From Pseudopedobacter sp035496935 (GTDB lineage Bacteria > Bacteroidota > Bacteroidia > Sphingobacteriales > Sphingobacteriaceae), in NCBI GenBank assembly GCA_035496935.1, contig DATJED010000010.1:124001-188000 (forward strand): a stretch of DNA of 64,000 nucleotides, in the 5' to 3' direction. Below the pieces are notes generated by a model. That model was given only the letters and a program-made list of their open reading frames with translations, searched no databases and was not told where the DNA came from. Below, in pieces: positions 8,488 to 17,426 of the stretch; within the stretch, counting starts at the first letter, position 1; every line of letters begins with the position of its first letter. The translations under genes and the position numbers were made by a program.

Positions 8488-8643
8488 TTGAAGGAAAGGA
8501 TAGATTATTATATCAACGAAGATGGTAATTTTGTATTTACAGAACATTATCATTTAAAAAGAGGTTATTGCTGTAAAAATGTTTGTAAGCATTGTCCTTG
8601 GGGATATAAAAAAGAACAGAAAACCGATAAGCGTACCAATTAA
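8488..8643 (+). CDS. DUF5522-like cysteine-rich mini-protein
   Basis: A 51-residue frame beginning LKERIDYYINEDGNFVF and containing RGYCCKNVCKHCPWGYKK, a tight group of four cysteines (CC-x3-C-x2-C) close to the DUF5522 pattern. The only available start is TTG at 8488: an in-frame stop lies at 8458 and no ATG or GTG lies between. It begins two bases after the nuclease stop, so it is probably translated by re-initiation. The cysteines suggest a metal or Fe-S site; function unknown. Confidence 0.7.
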   Translation: MKERIDYYINEDGNFVFTEHYHLKRGYCCKNVCKHCPWGYKKEQKTDKRTN

Positions 8644-8655
8644 TTTTTGCAAAAC

Positions 8656-9105
8656 ATGGAAATTGAAAAGGAAATTCAGAATGCAAAGTTTAAAGATAAC
8701 TATCAAAAAGCATCTATAAACATTATTTATACCTATAATTGGCTCAATAGCTTAATAAAAACTGAGCTCGAGAAATCAAAAATTACGCCTCAGCAATTTA
8801 ATATTTTGCGCATTCTTAGAGGTCAGCACCCAAAACCTGCAACTATCAACATTATTAAGGAACGGATGCTTGATAAAATGTCTGATGCATCCAGAATTGT
8901 TGATAGGCTGGTAAGCAAAGAGCTGGTAACTCGTAGAGTTTGCGAAAGCGACCGAAGAGCTGTTGATATTTTAATTAGTGATAAAGGTTTAGCGCTTTTA
9001 TCCGGAATTAAGATGGAAGAAGCTATGAGCGCAAAATTTAAAAAGAATATTACCGAAGAACAAGCATTGCAATTGAGTGAACTGTTAGATGCTTTTAGGG
9101 GCTAA
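8656..9105 (+). CDS. MarR-family transcriptional regulator
   Basis: A 149-residue winged-helix protein starting at ATG (MEIEKEIQNAKF); a TTG lies three codons upstream. ITPQQFNILRILRG, the recognition region KERMLDKMSDASRIVDRLVSK and the wing VTRRVCESDRRAVDILIS match MarR regulators. MarR dimers usually repress nearby genes and respond to small ligands; the ligand is unknown. It stands 12 bases before kdsC on the same strand. Confidence 0.87.
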   Translation: MEIEKEIQNAKFKDNYQKASINIIYTYNWLNSLIKTELEKSKITPQQFNILRILRGQHPKPATINIIKERMLDKMSDASRIVDRLVSKELVTRRVCESDRRAVDILISDKGLALLSGIKMEEAMSAKFKKNITEEQALQLSELLDAFRG

Positions 9106-9117
9106 TTAGATATTTAG

Positions 9118-9645
9118 ATGCTTGATAAATTAAAAGACATCACCACTTTTGTTTTTGATGTTGACGGAGTGCTTACCAACGGTAATATTTTAGTAACTGA
9201 AAACGGCGAGCAGCTGCGTCAATTTAATATTAAAGACGGCTATGCCATGCAGTTGGCTATAAAAAAAGGCTATCAAATGGCTGTAATTACAGGCGCCAAA
9301 ACCAATGCGGTTAAATTACGGTTGTTAGGTTTGGGCGTTAAGGATATTTACCTCAACGCATCGTATAAAATGCCTTTATTTCTAGATTTTATCACTAAAA
9401 ACGGATTAAATCCAGAAGAAATTCTTTACGTTGGTGATGATTTACCGGATCAAGAAATTATGGAAAGAGTTGCGATAGCAGTTGCTCCGGCAGATGCAGT
9501 GCAGGAAATTAAAGACATCAGCAATTACATTTCCCCTTTCAAGGGGGGCGAAGGCGTAGTAAGGGATATTATAGAAAAAGTGTTGAAAGTACAGGGCAAT
9601 TGGTCCGTAGCAAAACCCGATGCTGATGACGGCTCTGTAAAATAA
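9118..9645 (+). CDS. kdsC: KDO-8-phosphate phosphatase KdsC (HAD family)
   Basis: A 175-residue HAD phosphatase that hydrolyses 3-deoxy-D-manno-octulosonate 8-phosphate during lipopolysaccharide core synthesis. HAD motif I FDVDGVLT has the nucleophile pair D14/D16, motif II is VITGAKT near 57-63, and motif IV is YVGDDLPDQ with D107/D108. It has the compact cap-less tetrameric architecture of KdsC. Its last codons (DGSVK, stop, A-rich tail) are duplicated at 10759-10778 beyond the next gene, just before a terminator that was probably its own. Confidence 0.9.
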   Translation: MLDKLKDITTFVFDVDGVLTNGNILVTENGEQLRQFNIKDGYAMQLAIKKGYQMAVITGAKTNAVKLRLLGLGVKDIYLNASYKMPLFLDFITKNGLNPEEILYVGDDLPDQEIMERVAIAVAPADAVQEIKDISNYISPFKGGEGVVRDIIEKVLKVQGNWSVAKPDADDGSVK

Positions 9646-9648
9646 AAA
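9629..9648 (+). repeat. Direct repeat, left copy (kdsC 3' end)
   Basis: ACGGCTCTGTAAAATAAAAA covers the last kdsC codons and stop. The identical 20 bases recur at 10759-10778. Confidence 0.85.
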
Positions 9649-9694
9649 ATATATCTTCTTGATACGTTTCAAGATTAAAAACTCAATTATAGCT

Positions 9695-10708
9695 ATGTTT
9701 AAATATCTATTTTTTTCAATCCTTTTTTCCGTTACAACTGTTTATGGTCAGGAAAAAATTCTTCTTGATGAACACTTTGTAGACAATAGCAATAAATGGC
9801 CATTACGTAATTCTAAAGAATTTAATGTAAATATTAAAAATGGGGTATTGCATATAGAAAAATTTAATACGAATTATGACAGCAGAGGGTGTTTGTGGTA
9901 TTCTAAAGAGATTGGTAGTTTAAATACTGCTCAAGACTTTTCTGTTATATTAAATGCAAAATGTGTGAGCGGGGGAGACATTTTTAATGTGTTGGATTTC
10001 CAATGGGGAGTACTATCAAGTAACGATATTCCAAAAAAATCTATTCTATATCAATTGAATATTTTTTTAGATGGTAACGTTCGACTAGATTTCTTCCAAT
10101 CTAAATGGGATAATTTCAATAAAGTAAATATTAAAGAGAGACTGGACGAAATTAATTTTGATCCTAGAGAATATAATAAATATGAGATTACCCAAAAAAA
10201 AGGGTTTTTATATCTTACAATAAATAATGTTGAGGTTTTTAAACAGTACATTTTTCCAACAGAAGGTAATTCAATTGGATTTCAACAATGTTTAAAAAGT
10301 GCTTGGGAGATAGACGATCTGGTAGTTTCGCAGATTCAAACAACGGTAGCTCAGAATCAAAGTGTACATGTAGAAAATGAAAATCCAGAAGCGATAATAA
10401 AAGAAAAAGATAATCTGATAGAAAATGCAGGCTTATCGGTTTTTGCTGCGGATGAACTTGTGATTTATCCAAGCCCTTTTAAGGATAGATTCACTGTCAA
10501 ATTTAATTTAAATAGAAGCGAGCAAGTTGATATCTACTTGATAAGCATTACTGGCAATGTCGTAAAAAAAGAAACTAGATTTTTTGAAAAAGGAGAAGTA
10601 AATTTTAATATGGAAGCACTTGTTCCTGACGGAGTTTATATTGTACGAGTTATTTCTGAACATAATAAGCTGCTGTTTAAAAAAATAACAAGATTCGGTA
10701 GCAATTGA
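9695..10708 (+). CDS. Secreted protein with type IX (type A) sorting domain
   Basis: A 337-residue exported protein when started at MFKYLFFSILFSVTTVYGQ, a good signal peptide; a TTG 36 bases upstream gives a poorer one. Residues ~25-225 resemble a LamG/DUF1080-like beta-sandwich (LLDEHFVDNSNKW, WEIDDLVVSQI). The C-terminus is a type IX secretion type A sorting domain: VIYPSPFKDRFTV, VDIYLISITGNVV, PDGVYIVRV. It should be secreted or surface-bound. The gene is AT-richer by eye than its neighbours and is flanked by the duplicated kdsC tail, so it looks inserted. Confidence 0.75.
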   Translation: MFKYLFFSILFSVTTVYGQEKILLDEHFVDNSNKWPLRNSKEFNVNIKNGVLHIEKFNTNYDSRGCLWYSKEIGSLNTAQDFSVILNAKCVSGGDIFNVLDFQWGVLSSNDIPKKSILYQLNIFLDGNVRLDFFQSKWDNFNKVNIKERLDEINFDPREYNKYEITQKKGFLYLTINNVEVFKQYIFPTEGNSIGFQQCLKSAWEIDDLVVSQIQTTVAQNQSVHVENENPEAIIKEKDNLIENAGLSVFAADELVIYPSPFKDRFTVKFNLNRSEQVDIYLISITGNVVKKETRFFEKGEVNFNMEALVPDGVYIVRVISEHNKLLFKKITRFGSN

Positions 10709-10758
10709 TTTTGTGTAGTCTGATTTTTGCAAACAAAACCCACTATCCGGATCCGGAT

Positions 10759-10778
10759 ACGGCTCTGTAAAATAAAAA
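10759..10778 (+). repeat. Direct repeat, right copy
   Basis: Identical 20-base copy of 9629-9648. In the kdsC frame it reads GYGSVK then stop, so it looks like a leftover kdsC 3' end. Confidence 0.85.
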
Positions 10779-10813
10779 TCCCCGAAAACGGTATTACCTG
10801 TTCCGGGGATTTT
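10775..10813. terminator. Bidirectional terminator between convergent genes
   Basis: AAAATCCCCG pairs with CGGGGATTTT, giving a 10-base stem with A and T tracts on either side. It can end transcripts from both the plus-strand genes and the minus-strand DUF2383 gene. Confidence 0.8.
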
Positions 10814-10829
10814 AAAAAGAGCAATAAGC

Positions 10830-11285
10830 TTAGTCCTGATATTGCACTTCCAGTGTTTCTATTTTACTTAATGCGCTGGCAATTCCTTCTCTTTGTCTTG
10901 AAAGCAACGCATAATGATCTGCATGGTCGCGGTAGTTTTTTAAAACCTCGTCGTATTTAGCAAGCGCCGTTTTTTCTGCGGTTGAAATAGCAGCTAAAAT
11001 TGCACTGTCGTCTTGTGAGGTAAACACGTCCTTAATATCTAACCATGCTCTGTGTAAAACGCCCAAAACGCCACCTTCGTCATTGTCAGACGAGCCACCG
11101 TGTTGCAAAACATGCGCTTTCAGCTCCTCTGCAAAAGTAGAGCGCTGGTTGCTAAGTTCTAAAAAGGTAGATTTTAAACTTTCCGACTTTACATTGTCTA
11201 CAGCCTCTGCGTAGCCTATTTTGCCGTCATTTACAATGTTGATCAGTCCTTTTAAGTCAGAGATAATTTCTTTTTGGTTTTCCAT
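10830..11285 (-). CDS. PA2169-type four-helix-bundle protein (DUF2383)
   Basis: A 151-residue, entirely helical soluble protein. KEIISDLKGLINIVNDGKIGY at the start, then FAEELKAHVLQHGG and EKTALAKYDEVLKNY, match the DUF2383 family of ferritin-like four-helix bundles. No signal peptide. Function is not established; homologues are often linked to stress responses. It follows an unrecognised gene by 22 bases on the same strand, and the pair may be co-transcribed. Confidence 0.8.
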   Translation of the reverse strand: MENQKEIISDLKGLINIVNDGKIGYAEAVDNVKSESLKSTFLELSNQRSTFAEELKAHVLQHGGSSDNDEGGVLGVLHRAWLDIKDVFTSQDDSAILAAISTAEKTALAKYDEVLKNYRDHADHYALLSRQREGIASALSKIETLEVQYQD

Positions 11286-11307
11286 GATAAATAGTTTTTA
11301 GTAAAAA

Positions 11308-11865
11308 TTATAATTGTAGTAGAATTTGTTTGGCAAACATTTCCCATTTAAAATAATTAAGGAAATTTTTTGATTGATCTATGGTGTTTTGATGGACAAT
11401 TTTTACGTCCATGCTAATGGTATTGATCAGTCGGCGTAAATGCAGTTCGCATCTGCTTTTTAAAGAATTTATAGATGAAAGTTCAGTAATTAAGCCCGGA
11501 TTCTCAATCTCCCGAAGCGTTATACATACCGATTCTTCGGAGGAATCCTTCTCTTTCTGGTGGCAAACGTCATCAATTAAAAACCAGAAAAATCGTTTTC
11601 CATCTACATCGGCGTTAGCAACTACTTTTAAGTAATCTCCCTTTTCTAAGTCTCTGTTTAATGGCATGCCCATAGAGTCATGGGCGGTTATTTTATACGA
11701 AGCGTTTAAAAGGCTCATGTAATTCCACTGCGATACATTGCGTAAGCGCTTTATACACTCGCTGTAAAAGCCGGTAACTTCGTTGTTGTTATTGATCCTT
11801 TTTACCTCTGTAAATCGTGTAGGTGAAATTTTTTCGGGTTGTTTATTCGCTAATGTGGTCGACAT
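11308..11865 (-). CDS. Hypothetical protein, 185 aa
   Basis: I do not recognise this protein. It is soluble with no signal peptide. The middle (residues ~55-105) looks like beta strands, with GDYLKVVANADVDGKRFFWFLIDDV, and the C-terminal third is helical with SLKSRCELHLRRLINTISMDVKI. It is co-directional with the DUF2383 gene, 22 bases away, and is divergent from maf. It may share a stress role with DUF2383, but that is inference from position only. Confidence 0.6.
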   Translation of the reverse strand: MSTTLANKQPEKISPTRFTEVKRINNNNEVTGFYSECIKRLRNVSQWNYMSLLNASYKITAHDSMGMPLNRDLEKGDYLKVVANADVDGKRFFWFLIDDVCHQKEKDSSEESVCITLREIENPGLITELSSINSLKSRCELHLRRLINTISMDVKIVHQNTIDQSKNFLNYFKWEMFAKQILLQL

Positions 11866-12030
11866 TTGTTTATGTTTTTCTGTTCTCGATTATGCATAAT
11901 CAGTACCAAGAAGCCACAAATGCTGAATAATATTGTTAATAAATTTGGTAGATATATTTTTTCAAAACTTAATTTAATATTATCATTAAAGGATAATTAT
12001 TGCATTTTTGCTTGTCGTAAAAATTGAACA

Positions 12031-12588
12031 GTGTCTAAAAAAATATATCTAGCTTCCAAATCGCCCCGCCGCCAAGAACTTTTAACTTTGATGGGTTTCA
12101 AATACGAATTATTGCTGAAAGATGTGGACGAAAGTTACCCTAATTCGTTGGCTTTAAAAGATGTTGCTGCTTATATCTCTAAAGCTAAAGCCGGTGCTTT
12201 TGATGCGCCAACGGATGGAATGATAATTACTGCGGATACGGTTGTAATTCTTGGAGATGATTTGTTAGGAAAACCAAAAGATGCCGAAGATGCTTTTGCG
12301 ATGCTTAAACGTCTGAACAATCAAACCCATGAAGTGATAACCGGAGTTACCTTGAAAAACGGGCAGAAATGCTTTACCTTTTCAGAAAAAACTGAAGTGG
12401 CTTTCTCTAATTTAAGCGATGAGCAGATTTGGTATTACATCAATAATTTTCATCCGTTTGATAAAGCTGGCTCTTACGGTATTCAGGATTGGATTGGGAT
12501 GATAGGTGTAAAATCCATTAATGGTTCATACACTAATGTGATGGGTTTGCCAACGGAGCGATTGTATAAAGAGATGAGTCAGTTTTGA
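12031..12588 (+). CDS. maf: Maf-family nucleotide pyrophosphatase
   Basis: A 185-residue Maf/HAM1-fold enzyme starting at GTG. The motif ASKSPRRQELLTLMGF at the N-terminus, then ITADTVVILGDDLLGKP and YGIQDWIG near the C-terminus are diagnostic. Maf proteins hydrolyse non-canonical or excess nucleoside triphosphates (dTTP/UTP or modified pyrimidines) to monophosphates and pyrophosphate. It stands alone between a divergent unknown gene and a convergent ppx/gppA remnant. Confidence 0.92.
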   Translation: MSKKIYLASKSPRRQELLTLMGFKYELLLKDVDESYPNSLALKDVAAYISKAKAGAFDAPTDGMIITADTVVILGDDLLGKPKDAEDAFAMLKRLNNQTHEVITGVTLKNGQKCFTFSEKTEVAFSNLSDEQIWYYINNFHPFDKAGSYGIQDWIGMIGVKSINGSYTNVMGLPTERLYKEMSQF

Positions 12589-12649
12589 AGGACCAAATGA
12601 GAGAAGGAACGAATGCCTTGCGGACTGTCAATTTTTATGTTTTATTCTA

Positions 12650-13587
12650 TCATTCAAAATTATCACTAAGCAATAAACCCTCTTTTAAAGAATAGGTGCA
12701 AGTCACTATTTGCGTAATTCCAGATTGTTTTAAAATGAATTTTGTTAGAATGGAAGCCATCAAAATCATATCCGTCCGCAATGTAATCAAACCTTGCATT
12801 TCTGCTCTTTGTTGATGTGTGCTGGCAATAATTTCTTGCAGTAAATAGTTGAATTCGTCGAATTGATGGTTGAAACTTTTGGTGTTACCTGCATCAAAAA
12901 TCTCGTTCTTACGAGCCGAAATTATATTGGCATAAGAATCAAAGGAACCGGCTGTACCGATTAGTTTTGTAGGTTTCAGCTTTTCGATTTCTTGCTGTAA
13001 TTCTACAAGCATAAGGTCAAAAGCATTCTCCATCTCAGAAACGGTTGTGGCATCAATTGCATTTTCATGCTTATAGTAGTCTGCTAAGAGCCGGGCAGCA
13101 CCTAGTGGATAACTTTTTTTCCAGAAGATTTTATGTTGGTTGCAGAGGATAAATTCCACGCTTCCGCCGCCAATATCCATAATTAAAGCGGTTTCGTTAT
13201 TTAAAACGCCTGCGCCTTTTGCGCCTTGATAAATATATTCGGCTTCTTTTAAACCGTCGATAATGTCGATTTTAATGTTTGCTGTTGACAAAGCATCATC
13301 AATAAACTGTTGTCCGTTTGAAGCACCTCTTACCGCTGCCGTAGCCGTTGCTTTTACAGCGTTCATCTGAAATTCGTCCAATGCTTTTCTGAACGAAACC
13401 AAAGCATCAATTCCTCGTTGATAAGCTTCAGGTGTAATAAAACCTTTGTTTCGCCACCTTCGCCGAGTTTTACCGCAATGGTGTTTTTATATATTATATC
13501 AATATTATTATCCTCATCAACCGTAGCAATTAACAGGTGAAAAGTGTTGGTGCCAATATCAATTACTGCTTTTTTTGTTTTGTCCAT
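12650..13587 (-). pseudogene. Ppx/GppA phosphatase, single-base frameshift
   Basis: Two overlapping frames together make one exopolyphosphatase/guanosine pentaphosphatase of about 312 residues. The first (13363-13587) begins MDKTKKAVIDIGTNTFHLLIA and runs to KLGEGGE. The second continues with VSFRKALDEFQMNAVKATATAAVRGASNG and IMDIGGGSVEF. Adding one base near 13444-13451 (minus-strand ACAAAGGTTT) restores GFITPEAYQRGIDALVSF between them. The total span of 938 bases is one short of a multiple of three. The rest is intact, so this is a recent lesion or a sequencing error. Confidence 0.88.
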
Positions 13588-13680
13588 AGTTGATTTTAAT
13601 TGTCAAGTAGTCCGCAACTAGTAGTCCGCTGTCCGCAGTCTGAGTGATCTTTTGAACCGAATTCTATTTATAATATTCAA

Positions 13681-13785
13681 TCCTTCACTCCTTCAAAATT
13701 CCATTACATCCATCCTTCACTCATTCAAAATTCCAACATTCCATCACTCCATTATTCCGTAATTCTCTCCTTCAATCATTCCTTA
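13681..13785. repeat. Degenerate TCCTTCA(C/A)TC repeats
   Basis: A 23-base unit at 13681-13703 is repeated at 13713-13735 with one change (32-base period), followed by looser CATTCC/TCATTCC units up to the next stop codon. Similar ATTCAATCCTTCAAAATTC sequence occurs near 5508-5530. Confidence 0.65.
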
Positions 13786-15086
13786 TACCTAAACCATTTT
13801 GCCAGTTCTTTGTAGGTAATCTTTTTGCCATGCATTAAAATTCCAACTCGGTAAATTCTGGAAGCTACCCAGGTCGTAAAAATAAATCCTCCGATCAATA
13901 AAACGATAGATAGCGCCAGTTGCCAGCCCGGTACGCCAAAAGGTATCCGGATCATCATTGCGATAGGGGAGGTGAACGGAATAACCGAAAGCCAGAAAGA
14001 TAAGTTGCTGTCCGGATTATTTACCACAACGTTCATTCCTAAAATAAAGGTAAAAATAAGGGGTAATGTAATAGGAAGCATAAACTGTTGTGTTTCTGTT
14101 TCGCTGTCTACGGCTGAGCCAACCGCTGCAAAAAGCGCACTATACAATAAATAACCGCCTATGAAGTAAAATATAAAAGTGCTTATAATAAAAGGAAAGT
14201 TGATGGTGTCAGCTGCCTTAAAAAACTGCTGAGCAGCACCGCCTTGTTGTGGAGACATCTCGGCTTTGTTACTGTTTTTGGTAAGCACCTGTTCTGTTTT
14301 AGTATCGGCAGTGTTCATCAAAACGTTGGCGCCTATGGTTGATATACCGGTGCTTAGAATAATCCAAAGCAAAAATTGCGTTAAACCCACGGCGCCAATT
14401 CCAAGAATTTTGCCCAACATTAACTGAAATGGCTTTACCGATGAGACTATTACCTCCACAATTCTGCTGGTTTTTTCTTCGATAATTCCACGCATTACTT
14501 GCGCTCCATAAATAAATAAAGCCAGATAAATTAAAAATGCGCCTAAGAAACCAACTACATAGGTTGCGCCAATACTCGCATCTTTTTCTCCTTCATCTGT
14601 TAGCTGTTTAGCGTTAATATTTACCCTTGCTTTTGTACTGTTTAAAACTGCGGTATCTATGCCGGCAGCTAATAGCTTTTGGGTTTGCAAAATGCTTTCC
14701 ATTTGGTTCTCCACATCTTCAACTAAAGCTATTCCGGGTTTCTTTTCACCAATAATTTCAACGTTTCCGGTTTGTTTAAAATCTGCCGGGATGTAAAGCA
14801 AAAACTGGTCTTTTTTATGCCGAGCTTCTTTTTTTGCGAAATCAAAATCATCGTTTATATAGCTGAATTTAACATTGGAATGATTTTTAAACTGCTCGGC
14901 AAAAATCCCACTTTTATCAATCACGTTAAATTTCGTAGCTGTGTCGTTATTGCTTTTATAAATAAAAAAAATAGCAACGTACATCCCAATAAATAATGAA
15001 GGCACCAAAAAAGTGAGTATTAAAAACGACTTTTTTTTCACCCTGCTTAGGTATTCTCGCTGGATAATTAAAAATACTTTGTTCAT
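13776..15086 (-). CDS. ABC-2 type permease (NatB-like)
   Basis: A 436-residue permease with one N-terminal membrane segment (SFLILTFLVPSLFIGMYVAI), a ~150-residue extracytoplasmic region and five or six C-terminal membrane segments including AFLIYLALFIYGAQVMRGIIEEKTSRIVEV. This order matches NatB/DUF3526-type permeases that pair with NatA ATPases. Substrate unknown; NatAB of Bacillus exports sodium. The ATPase gene ends 3 bases before this start, so the two form one unit. Confidence 0.85.
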   Translation of the reverse strand: MNKVFLIIQREYLSRVKKKSFLILTFLVPSLFIGMYVAIFFIYKSNNDTATKFNVIDKSGIFAEQFKNHSNVKFSYINDDFDFAKKEARHKKDQFLLYIPADFKQTGNVEIIGEKKPGIALVEDVENQMESILQTQKLLAAGIDTAVLNSTKARVNINAKQLTDEGEKDASIGATYVVGFLGAFLIYLALFIYGAQVMRGIIEEKTSRIVEVIVSSVKPFQLMLGKILGIGAVGLTQFLLWIILSTGISTIGANVLMNTADTKTEQVLTKNSNKAEMSPQQGGAAQQFFKAADTINFPFIISTFIFYFIGGYLLYSALFAAVGSAVDSETETQQFMLPITLPLIFTFILGMNVVVNNPDSNLSFWLSVIPFTSPIAMMIRIPFGVPGWQLALSIVLLIGGFIFTTWVASRIYRVGILMHGKKITYKELAKWFRYKE

Positions 15087-15089
15087 GGT

Positions 15090-15986
15090 TTAGTCTTTTA
15101 CGGTTTTAATAAATATCTCGTGAATGGTGGGGATTACTTCTTCCAGATAAGTTAAATTGGCCAGCGGAATTACTTCCTGTAATAAGTTATTTGCGCTAAA
15201 TCCTTCTCGCAACTTAAGCGTGTGTACGATGCCGTCATCGGTGGTTTTGCTGGTAAGTAAATCCGCAGTTTGTAATTCGGATTGCTCAATAGCTTTGTTT
15301 ACACCGATTTTGAAGGTGTTATTTCTGTAAGTGTTTTTAATAGCTTTAACGCTTCCGTCTAATATTTTATGAGATTTGTGGATGAGCGCAATATGGTTAC
15401 AAAGTTCTTCCACAGATTCCATTCGGTGGGTCGAAAAAATGATCGTTGAGCCTTTTTGGTTGAGCTCCAAAATTTCATTTTTAATGATTTCGGCGTTTAC
15501 CGGGTCAAATCCCGAGAAGGGTTCATCTAAAATAATCAGCTCGGGTTCATGCAAAACAGTAGCTACAAACTGTACTTTCTGCTGCATTCCCTTAGATAGG
15601 TCTTCCACCTTTTTTCTCCACCAGGTTTGCATCTCCATTTTCTCAAACCAATACTTGATTTTTTGAGTGGCGTCAGCTCTGCTTAATCCTTTTAACCGGG
15701 CGAGATAAAGCATCTGTTCGCCAATCTCCATCTTTTTGTACAAACCCCGTTCTTCTGGCAGGTAACCAATTTTGCTGATGTGGCTTTGGTTGAGTTTTTC
15801 GTTGTTGAAATAAATTTCGCCACTGTCTGGTGCAGTAATTTGGTTAATGATCCTAATTAACGATGTTTTGCCCGCACCGTTTGGGCCTAATAGTCCAAAT
15901 ATGCTTCCTTGTTCAATTTCTAAACTTACATCGTCCAGCGCCCGATGTTTGGCGTACTCTTTTACAATATTTCTGATACTGAGCAT
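15090..15986 (-). CDS. ABC transporter ATPase (NatA-like)
   Basis: A 298-residue ATPase with Walker A GPNGAGKT at 34-41, signature LSKGMQQKV near 130-138 (a non-canonical LSKGM in place of LSGGQ, usual in this branch), Walker B LIILDEP near 150-156 and the H-loop FSTHRMES. The C-terminal ~80 residues form an extra domain of the DUF4162 type. It should energise the adjacent permease. Confidence 0.88.
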   Translation of the reverse strand: MLSIRNIVKEYAKHRALDDVSLEIEQGSIFGLLGPNGAGKTSLIRIINQITAPDSGEIYFNNEKLNQSHISKIGYLPEERGLYKKMEIGEQMLYLARLKGLSRADATQKIKYWFEKMEMQTWWRKKVEDLSKGMQQKVQFVATVLHEPELIILDEPFSGFDPVNAEIIKNEILELNQKGSTIIFSTHRMESVEELCNHIALIHKSHKILDGSVKAIKNTYRNNTFKIGVNKAIEQSELQTADLLTSKTTDDGIVHTLKLREGFSANNLLQEVIPLANLTYLEEVIPTIHEIFIKTVKD

Positions 15987-16129
15987 ACAGCTGTTTTGTT
16001 AAGCGTTTTGAGAAAGGAATAAAAGCCTTTTGGTGTTTAGAACTAATTTTTTGTTTCTTGTTACAGCCTAAATTTATTCGGAAACAAAATAATGATTTTT
16101 ATAACACGTTACGTTTTTAACCCGGTAAT

Positions 16130-17368
16130 TTAATTACGGAAGTTTAATTTTTTAATCAGTTTGCCGATGGTTAAACCCTGGACCAAAATAGAAAAGGCTA
16201 CCACAAAGTAAGTGACAGAAACCCATAAATCTTTGTTTAAATCATAAGTTAAAGAGAGCGCCAAAGCTATGGAGATTCCTCCGCGTAAACCTCCCCAAGT
16301 TAAAACCAATATGGTTTTTTTTCTGAATTTAGTGCTGAATTTAATCATTAATGAAGGGATAAGTACCGAGAAAAACCTCATTAGTAAAATAACTAGTACC
16401 ATTAAAATACTTATCCAAAGGTAATTGCCAATATCCTGTATAATTAGTAACTCCAAACCAATTAAAACAAAAAGCAGAGCGTTTAAAATATCATCAATCA
16501 GCTCCCAAAATTTAGAAATATACTCGCGGGATTGTTCGGTCATAGCATATTTTTTTCCGTGGTTGCCCAACAAAATTCCTGCAACTGTCATTGTCAGTGG
16601 TCCAGACACATGCAATAAGCTAGCTAAACTGTACCCGCCCATTACAGTGGCCAACGTAATCATTACTTCAATTTTGTAATTATCAATGCGTTGCATCAAT
16701 CTAAAGCCTATCCAGCCAATAGCAAGTCCCAAGATAATTCCGCCCAACGCTTCTCTTAAAAATAAAATACCTATTTCTGAAAATGTCGGCATTTCCGGAG
16801 ATTTTGCAGCTTCCCAAAGGGCGATGAAAACAACCACCGCTACGCCATCATTAAATAGAGATTCGCCTGCGATTTTTGTTTCGAGCGATTTTGGGACGTT
16901 GGTTTCTTTTAATATCCCTAAAACTGCAATGGGGTCTGTAGGTGAAATTAAGGCGCCAAAAAGTAAGCAGTGAATATAATGTACACTTAAATGAAAAAAG
17001 GGAAGTACATAGTAGGCTATGGTTCCAACTGCAAAAGTTGAAATAATTACACTAAATGTACTGAACATAATTACCGGTAGCTTTTCTTTTCTTAAATCTT
17101 CGATATTAACGCGGATAGCACCTGCAAAAAGCATAAAGCTTAACATCGCACCTAAAAACAAATCGGAAAAATCAAAGCTTTTAATTATCGCTGTTGCATC
17201 TTCTAGAATTGCAGGATATAAATTTCCGGTGATAAACAATGCTAAAGATGTAACCAAGGCAATTAGCATTAAACCCGTTGACGGTGGCAATTTTAAATAT
17301 CTGAAGTTGATGTAAGCGAAAACTGCAGATAGTACAATAAGGAAAGAAAAAGTGTGGTATAAACTCAT
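16130..17368 (-). CDS. Cation/proton antiporter (CPA1, NhaP-like)
   Basis: A 412-residue polytopic membrane protein with about twelve hydrophobic segments. The signature ISPTDPIAVLGIL and AGESLFNDGVAVVVF mark the CPA1 Na+/H+ or K+/H+ antiporters; TWGGLRGGISIALALSL near residue 365 is the conserved late motif. It would exchange sodium or potassium for protons across the inner membrane. It lies 58 bases downstream of mscS on the same strand but behind a terminator. Confidence 0.88.
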   Translation of the reverse strand: MSLYHTFSFLIVLSAVFAYINFRYLKLPPSTGLMLIALVTSLALFITGNLYPAILEDATAIIKSFDFSDLFLGAMLSFMLFAGAIRVNIEDLRKEKLPVIMFSTFSVIISTFAVGTIAYYVLPFFHLSVHYIHCLLFGALISPTDPIAVLGILKETNVPKSLETKIAGESLFNDGVAVVVFIALWEAAKSPEMPTFSEIGILFLREALGGIILGLAIGWIGFRLMQRIDNYKIEVMITLATVMGGYSLASLLHVSGPLTMTVAGILLGNHGKKYAMTEQSREYISKFWELIDDILNALLFVLIGLELLIIQDIGNYLWISILMVLVILLMRFFSVLIPSLMIKFSTKFRKKTILVLTWGGLRGGISIALALSLTYDLNKDLWVSVTYFVVAFSILVQGLTIGKLIKKLNFRN

Positions 17369-17393
17369 GCAACAGCGGTAAATTGTTGAAAAG

Positions 17394-17419
17394 TAAAAAC
17401 CCGATTAAACAATCGGGCT
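17394..17419 (-). terminator. Terminator after mscS
   Basis: On the minus strand CCCGATT and AATCGGG form a 7-base stem with a 4-base loop followed by a T run, 8 bases past the mscS stop. Confidence 0.75.
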
Positions 17420-17426
17420 TTTAAAT

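Noticed and set aside
12650..13587. Two separate genes in the ppx/gppA region
   Set aside because: Adding one base gives a single family-length protein with the missing middle restored.
13681..13785. CRISPR-like array
   Set aside because: Only two near-identical units plus degraded ones, no spacers of constant length, no cas genes.
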